A stretch of 10,992 nucleotides of DNA from NCBI GenBank assembly GCA_959598545.1, contig CAUGFC010000063.1, positions 1-10,992 on the forward strand. The letters run 5' to 3'. Origin of the DNA: an uncultured Olsenella sp. GTDB lineage: Bacteria > Actinomycetota > Coriobacteriia > Coriobacteriales > Atopobiaceae. A program made the position numbers and the translations under genes. Positions 5,586 to 10,992 of the stretch are shown piece by piece (position 1 is the first letter of the stretch; each line of letters starts with the position of its first letter). Under the pieces are notes generated by a model, which saw only the letters and a list, made by a program, of their open reading frames with translations, had not been told where the DNA came from and ran no database searches.

Positions 5586-6133
5586 GGCCGGGCGCCGGAC
5601 CGCGCCCACTCCTTGCGGGTGACGCGCAGCACGCGCTCGGTCCGCCCGTCGCTCTCTCGCGCGCACCGCTCGGTCAGCCCGAGCTTCTCCATGACGCGCC
5701 GGCTCTGGACGTTGCCCTCGTAGTGGCCGGCCCACACCGCCTCCAGGCGCAGGTCGACGAACGCGTGCTCGAGCAGTGCGCGCCCGGCCTCGGGCATGTA
5801 GCCCCGGCCCCAGAGCGGTCGCGCCAGCCAGTAGCCGAGCTCCGCCTCGCGCGAGCCGTGCGCCAGCTCGGACGCTGCCCCGAACTTGAGGCCGACGGCG
5901 CCGACGGGCTCGCCCTCGGGCTCGCGCCCGCGCATCACGATCGCATAGCTCTCCGGCACGGCGAGCACGTCGCGGATGATGCGGGCACTCTCCTCGACGC
6001 TGCGGTGCGGCTCCCAGCCCGCGCGCGGCCCCACCTCGGGGTCGCTCGCCCAGCGGAAAAGCGCGGGGGCGTCGGCCTCGGTCCAGGGGCGCAGGATCAG
6101 GCGCGGGGTTTCCAGCTGGTTGGCTGCGGGCAT
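5582..6133 (-). CDS. GNAT-family N-acetyltransferase, RimJ/RimL-like (183 aa)
   Basis: Acetyl-CoA-dependent N-acetyltransferase of the Acetyltransf_3 (RimJ/RimL/SpeG-like) group; targets in this group include protein N-termini, polyamines and antibiotics, and none can be assigned here. The order of elements is typical: N-terminal ETPRLILRPWTEADAPALF (8-26), the central strand VGAVGLKF and ELGYWLARPLWGRGYMPEA (98-116) with the CoA-pyrophosphate loop at RPLWGRGY, then HYEGNVQSRRVMEKLGL (137-153), whose N141 and S144 are conserved in the group. ATG 6133 has GAGGAG 7 nt upstream. The frame is open further upstream, but that would run through the csoR promoter region and lacks a ribosome site. It lies divergent to csoR and convergent with the small membrane protein, sharing 4 nt of stop codon. 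Confidence 0.9.
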   Translation of the reverse strand: MPAANQLETPRLILRPWTEADAPALFRWASDPEVGPRAGWEPHRSVEESARIIRDVLAVPESYAIVMRGREPEGEPVGAVGLKFGAASELAHGSREAELGYWLARPLWGRGYMPEAGRALLEHAFVDLRLEAVWAGHYEGNVQSRRVMEKLGLTERCARESDGRTERVLRVTRKEWARSGARP

Positions 6134-6169
6134 GGCGGTGCTCCTCGTCTCAAACGTCTGATGCACTGA

Positions 6170-6192
6170 ATTATGCGATTTCCGACGGAATC
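6170..6192 (-). promoter_or_regulatory. Candidate promoter/operator of the acetyltransferase gene
   Basis: On the minus strand CATAAT (6175-6170, 5 of 6 consensus positions) lies 37 bp before the ATG. The perfect palindrome-like TTCCGACGGAA (6180-6190) sits directly upstream, where the spacer would be. No -35 match is clear. The palindrome may be an operator, but no regulator for it is in the window. Confidence 0.4.
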
Positions 6193-6236
6193 GGGCCCCG
6201 AAACGTTGGATACCGCGTATTGCCGGCCGCTTGTGT

Positions 6237-6295
6237 TTGACGTATGCCCCTAGGGGGTATAGACTTCTTGGCAATAAACCCCATGGGGGTATTCG
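6237..6295 (+). promoter_or_regulatory. Two tandem promoter-like elements, each with a CsoR-type operator in its spacer
   Basis: First: TTGACG (6237-6242), a 15-bp spacer holding CCCCTAGGGG (6247-6256), then TATAGA (6258-6263). Second: TTGGCA (6268-6273), a 16-bp spacer holding CCCCATGGGG (6279-6288), then TATTCG (6290-6295). Both palindromes continue as GGGGGTAT on the right, matching the C-rich/G-rich, TA-flanked operators known for CsoR repressors. Their centres are 32 bp apart, about three helical turns, so two CsoR tetramers could bind the same face. The second -10 is poor, so it may be only an auxiliary operator. Expected behaviour: repressed without copper, open when CsoR binds Cu(I). 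Confidence 0.8.
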
Positions 6296-6311
6296 ACCAA
6301 GAGGAGGCGGC

Positions 6312-6623
6312 GTGACCGAGAAGAACGAGTGCCCGCACTGCGGCACCCTCAAGCGCACCCCGCGCTCGCCCGAGCTCAAGGCCGACGTGACGCGGCGCAT
6401 CAACCGCGCGGTCGGGCAGCTGAACGGCATCCGCGCGATGGTGGAGGAGGACCGCTACTGCGGCGACGTTCTCACGCAGCTCGCGGCCGTGGAGTCGGCC
6501 GTGAAGGCCATCTCGCGCGAGGTCATGCGCGACCACCTGGAGACCTGCGTGGTCGAGCGCATCCAGGCGGGCGACACCGAGGTGACGGACGAGGTCATGG
6601 ATCTCTTCCGCAAGTTCATGTGA
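6312..6623 (+). CDS. csoR: CsoR-family copper-sensing transcriptional repressor (103 aa)
   Basis: All-helical DUF156 metal-responsive repressor that leaves its operator when Cu(I) binds. The W-X-Y triad of Cu-sensing CsoR is present: C50 in DRYCGDVLTQL, H75 and C79 in RDHLETCV. The spacing matches the C-H-C set of M. tuberculosis CsoR rather than nickel (RcnR) or formaldehyde (FrmR) sensors. Helix 1 (DVTRRINRAVGQLNGIRAMV) is typical. An N-terminal CPHCG (7-11) adds a Cys pair that is common but not universal in the family and might bind metal. The start is GTG 6312 with GAGGAG 5 nt upstream; a TTG at 6231 would translate through the promoter and operators. It lies immediately behind two CsoR-type operators and 47 nt before copA, so it represses itself and probably copA. 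Confidence 0.93.
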   Translation: MTEKNECPHCGTLKRTPRSPELKADVTRRINRAVGQLNGIRAMVEEDRYCGDVLTQLAAVESAVKAISREVMRDHLETCVVERIQAGDTEVTDEVMDLFRKFM

Positions 6624-6624
6624 C

Positions 6625-6655
6625 CTGTTAACTGGGAACTGTCCCCAATTAACAG
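6625..6655. repeat. REP-like palindrome between csoR and copA
   Basis: CTGTTAA (6625-6631) and TTAACAG (6649-6655) form outer arms. Inside them, after one mismatch, TGGG pairs with CCCA around a 7-nt loop. The element begins directly after the csoR stop and ends 4 nt before the copA Shine-Dalgarno sequence. Its wording (TTAACTGGG ... CCCCAATTAACAG, with AACTGTCCCC inside) and lower GC recall the REP-type palindromes that accompany RAYT (Y1/REP-associated transposase) genes in many bacteria. No transposase is in the window. It could damp read-through or protect the csoR message. Confidence 0.6.
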
Positions 6656-6670
6656 ATTCGGGAGGCTTCG

Positions 6671-9220
<2,550 letters not shown>

Positions 9221-9264
9221 CTCCCGGGTCCCGTTTGCCGAGGCCAGCCGCCGTTCGCCGTTTG

Positions 9265-9279
9265 GGAACCGGTTTCGGA
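9265..9279. promoter_or_regulatory. Candidate LacI-type operator upstream of the RraA-like gene
   Basis: GGAACCGGTTTC is symmetric at 5 of 6 paired positions around a central CG, the form common for LacI-family operators. AACCGGTTTCGGA (9267-9279) recurs exactly at 10063-10075 before the MFS gene. It lies 91 nt before the ATG at 9370. No LacI-family gene is in the window. Confidence 0.45.
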
Positions 9280-9369
9280 ATTCCCGCTGGCAGTAGATAG
9301 AGGTGGGTCGCGTCTGCGGCCCTCGGCGGCGCCCGCCCGCCCGGCGAGAAACGAGGCTAGGAGGAGCGT

Positions 9370-10035
9370 ATGGAGAACAAGATCGGCAACTACACGGTGG
9401 ACTTCCTCAGGGAGCACCTCTACTCCGGTCTTCTGTGCGACGTGCTTGACTCGATGGGGTACCGCAACCAGTTCCTGAGCGGCGACATGGACCCGATCCT
9501 GCCCGAAACCGTCGTGGTCGGCCGTGCGTTCACCTGCGTCGCCACGCAGGTCTACTCCATGCCCGAGAACCCGCTCACGGCCCAGTGCCGCGTCATCGAC
9601 CAGATGCAGGAGGGAGATGTCTTGGTGCTCACCATGCGCGGGGAGTACAACTGCGCGATCCTGGGCGAGCTGATGAGCCTCGCGATCTTGCAGAAGGGCG
9701 GCACCGGCGCGATCTTGGACGGCATGGCCCGCGATCTCAGGGTCGTGCGCGAGATGAAGTTCCCGCTGATCTATCGCGGGCACCTCCCGAGCACCTCGAA
9801 GGGCCGCGCCGAGGTCAACGAGTGCCTGATCCCGATTCAGATTGACGGCGTGACGATCAACCCCGGCGACATCGTCTTCGGTGACATCGACGGCACCGTG
9901 GTCATCCCGCAGGACATCTTCGACGCCGTGGTCGAGCGTGCGTTCGAGATCGAGGAACGGGAGAACAACACCCGCGACAGCATCAAGGCCGGCGCCTCCC
10001 TCGAGAGCACCTACATGAAGATCGGCGCCATCTAG
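9370..10035 (+). CDS. RraA-like protein (HMG/CHA aldolase-oxaloacetate decarboxylase fold), 221 aa
   Basis: Belongs to the RraA/class II 4-hydroxy-4-methyl-2-oxoglutarate aldolase superfamily, often annotated demethylmenaquinone methyltransferase-like. Family marks in order: LCDVLDSMGYRNQFL (22-36) at the N-terminus; EGDVLVLTM and the glycine-rich GELMSLAILQKGGTGAILDG; the metal and substrate motif DGMARD, with the conserved Asp-Arg-Asp; and the terminal INPGDIVFGDIDGTVVIP barrel strand, where family members carry PGDhhhhDxxGhhhhP. True HMG/CHA aldolases bind Mg2+ and cleave 2-oxo acids; E. coli RraA instead binds RNase E. With an MFS transporter next door and a shared LacI-like site, a catabolic 2-oxo-acid aldolase or decarboxylase is more likely than an RNase regulator. 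The substrate is unknown. ATG 9370 has AGGAGG 5-6 nt upstream. Soluble, no signal peptide, normal length. Confidence 0.88.
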   Translation: MENKIGNYTVDFLREHLYSGLLCDVLDSMGYRNQFLSGDMDPILPETVVVGRAFTCVATQVYSMPENPLTAQCRVIDQMQEGDVLVLTMRGEYNCAILGELMSLAILQKGGTGAILDGMARDLRVVREMKFPLIYRGHLPSTSKGRAEVNECLIPIQIDGVTINPGDIVFGDIDGTVVIPQDIFDAVVERAFEIEERENNTRDSIKAGASLESTYMKIGAI

Positions 10036-10060
10036 GGCTCCGCGCGCTCGCGCGCATGAC

Positions 10061-10075
10061 GCAACCGGTTTCGGA
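10061..10075. promoter_or_regulatory. Second copy of the LacI-type site, upstream of the MFS gene
   Basis: GCAACCGGTTTCGGA contains the same 13 bases as 9267-9279. It lies 12 bp upstream of the candidate -35 of the MFS promoter and 77 nt before its ATG, much like the first copy before its own gene. Its last two bases are part of the stem of the following hairpin. Confidence 0.45.
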
Positions 10076-10102
10076 GGGGGCGGGTCGCTGACCCGTCCCC
10101 TC
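10074..10102 (+). terminator. Strong 13-bp hairpin between the RraA-like gene and the MFS gene
   Basis: GAGGGGGCGGGTC and GACCCGTCCCCTC pair over 13 bp (one G-U) around a 3-nt loop and are followed by TTGCG. It lies 38 nt after the RraA-like stop and could end that transcript, although the T-run is very short. The candidate -35 of the MFS promoter lies in its loop and right arm. A smaller GCGCG/CGCGC hairpin (10042-10055) stands closer to the stop. Confidence 0.55.
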
Positions 10103-10116
10103 TTGCGTACTACAAT
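10088..10116 (+). promoter_or_regulatory. Promoter of the MFS transporter gene
   Basis: CTGACC (10088-10093), 17 bp, then TACAAT (10111-10116). The -10 matches at 5 of 6 positions and the -35 at 4 of 6. The start point would fall about 30 nt before the ATG, leaving a short leader with AGGAGG (10139-10144). Confidence 0.55.
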
Positions 10117-10152
10117 GGGTCGGCTCCGAACGCACGTCAGGAGGATCGACCC

Positions 10153-10992
10153 ATGGACCTCAGCCCCGAACAGAGGCGCGTCGTCTACACGCTGGGCTTC
10201 TGCGGACTCGTGTCCGCCGCCGACAACTGGTTCGTCTCGCCGGCGCTCCCCGCCATCGCAAACGCGCTCGGTGTGGCGGCCTCGGCCGCGACGATTGTGC
10301 TCACCGCCTACCTCGTTCCGTATGGCCTGCTCCAGCCCGTGTGCGGGACGCTCGGCGACCGTTTTGGCCGGCTGCGCGTGCTGCACGTGATTGTGGCCGG
10401 TCTCGCCGCGGGGACGTTCCTCTGCGCCGTCGCGCCCACGCTGCTACTGCTCGTGGCGGCCCGCGTGATCACGGGCTGCTTTGCGGCGGGCATCATCGCC
10501 GTCTCGCAGGCGCACGTCGGTGACGTCGTAGGCCCGGAGCGCCGAGGCGCAGCGGTGGGCGTCCTCATGGGCATCACCTTCACAGGTCAGGGCCTCTCCT
10601 CGGGCCTGGGTGGCATCATCACGGACCTCATGAGCTGGCGCGCGGCCTTTGCCTGCTTCGGAGCGCTCGCGCTCCTCGCGCTCGCGATGCTCTGGCGGCT
10701 CCCGCGCCCCGAGGCGCCGGCGGGCGGGGAGGGCTCCGCGCCCGCGAGCGCGGAGCCTCAGGGCAGCTTCCTCTCCCGTGCCGCCCGCATCTTCTTCGGC
10801 AGCCATCGCGCGATCTTCCTCGTGGCGTGCACCACGGGCATCGTCTTCCTGGGCGTCTACGGCTTCATGGGGACCTTCCTCTCCGAGCGCTGCGGGCTCG
10901 GTTCCACGCAGGCGGGTCTCGTCATGATGCTCTACGGCGTGATGTGCCTGGTGGGCGGGGCGGTCTCCGGGAGGATCGGCGCGGTGCGCGGG
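10153..10992 (+). CDS. Major facilitator superfamily transporter, DHA1-like; first 280 residues, cut by the window edge
   Basis: Secondary transporter in the cytoplasmic membrane, resembling 12-helix proton-coupled drug or metabolite exporters of the DHA1 type. The loop 2-3 motif A is clear: GTLGDRFGRLRVL (65-77). Helix 4 starts with the conserved Arg in VAARVITGCFAAGIIAVSQA. Hydrophobic segments fall at about 13-32, 46-63, 80-95, 97-120, 135-155 and 165-182. A hydrophilic central loop rich in Ala, Glu and Pro (183-216) follows, then two further helices (220-240, 253-273). Thus the N-terminal half is complete and the second half has begun. ATG 10153 has AGGAGG with an 8-nt gap. The same short sequence precedes this gene and the RraA-like gene, so the two may be co-regulated and the transporter may move the acid handled by that enzyme. 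Drug export is the alternative. Confidence 0.9.
   Translation, partial: MDLSPEQRRVVYTLGFCGLVSAADNWFVSPALPAIANALGVAASAATIVLTAYLVPYGLLQPVCGTLGDRFGRLRVLHVIVAGLAAGTFLCAVAPTLLLLVAARVITGCFAAGIIAVSQAHVGDVVGPERRGAAVGVLMGITFTGQGLSSGLGGIITDLMSWRAAFACFGALALLALAMLWRLPRPEAPAGGEGSAPASAEPQGSFLSRAARIFFGSHRAIFLVACTTGIVFLGVYGFMGTFLSERCGLGSTQAGLVMMLYGVMCLVGGAVSGRIGAVRG

Noticed and set aside
6231..6311. N-terminal extension of CsoR from a TTG at 6231
   Set aside because: It would translate through both promoter elements and both operators. GTG 6312 has a proper GAGGAG site and gives a normal CsoR N-terminus.
6134..6430. Longer start for the acetyltransferase reaching into the csoR region
   Set aside because: The extension has no ribosome site, overlaps csoR and its operators, and does not resemble the family. 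ATG 6133 gives the normal length.

Overview
The window is about 11 kb of GC-rich, gene-dense DNA with strong Shine-Dalgarno sites and short spacers. It looks like an anaerobic, fermentative high-GC Gram-positive. Pyruvate formate-lyase, an iron-dependent alcohol dehydrogenase and a CsoR/CopA copper system fit a gut or oral actinobacterium of the class Coriobacteriia (Olsenella/Collinsella/Atopobium type). That placement is an inference from gene content and base composition; there is no rRNA or other marker here.

Left part (1-5214), all on the minus strand. The first 343 residues of pyruvate formate-lyase (pflB) run off the left edge behind a leader of about 250 nt with several inverted repeats. 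Next is a translationally coupled three-gene operon: a TetR regulator, a flavin-reductase-like FMN protein, and a 57-aa membrane protein resembling the tail of the DUF1295 family. A perfect 14-bp palindrome overlaps the operon's promoter. A DedA-family membrane protein follows. Then comes a 300-nt non-coding stretch with four copies of a 22-bp repeat and a strong hairpin, which terminates the next gene, a butanol-dehydrogenase-like iron alcohol dehydrogenase.

Middle (5388-6133). A 65-aa two-helix membrane protein on the plus strand converges on a GNAT acetyltransferase on the minus strand; their stop codons share the sequence CTAG.

Right part (6237-10992), all on the plus strand. A copper-response unit comes first: two CsoR-type operators lie in the spacers of two tandem promoter-like elements, followed by csoR and then a Cu+ P1B-type ATPase (copA). 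The last 68 residues of CopA are a complete CopZ-like chaperone with its own ribosome binding site and ATG. After that come an RraA-like aldolase/decarboxylase-fold gene and an MFS exporter cut by the right edge. Each of these two is preceded by the same 13-bp sequence with a LacI-type AACCGGTT core, which suggests joint control.

The least explained signals are: (1) the 10-mer CGAGAAGGAC, present eight times on the two strands, in both coding and non-coding DNA and forming hairpins, much as DNA-uptake sequences do; (2) the four-copy, nearly mirror-symmetric 22-bp repeat array at 3775-3923; (3) the CopA-CopZ fusion with a retained internal start.
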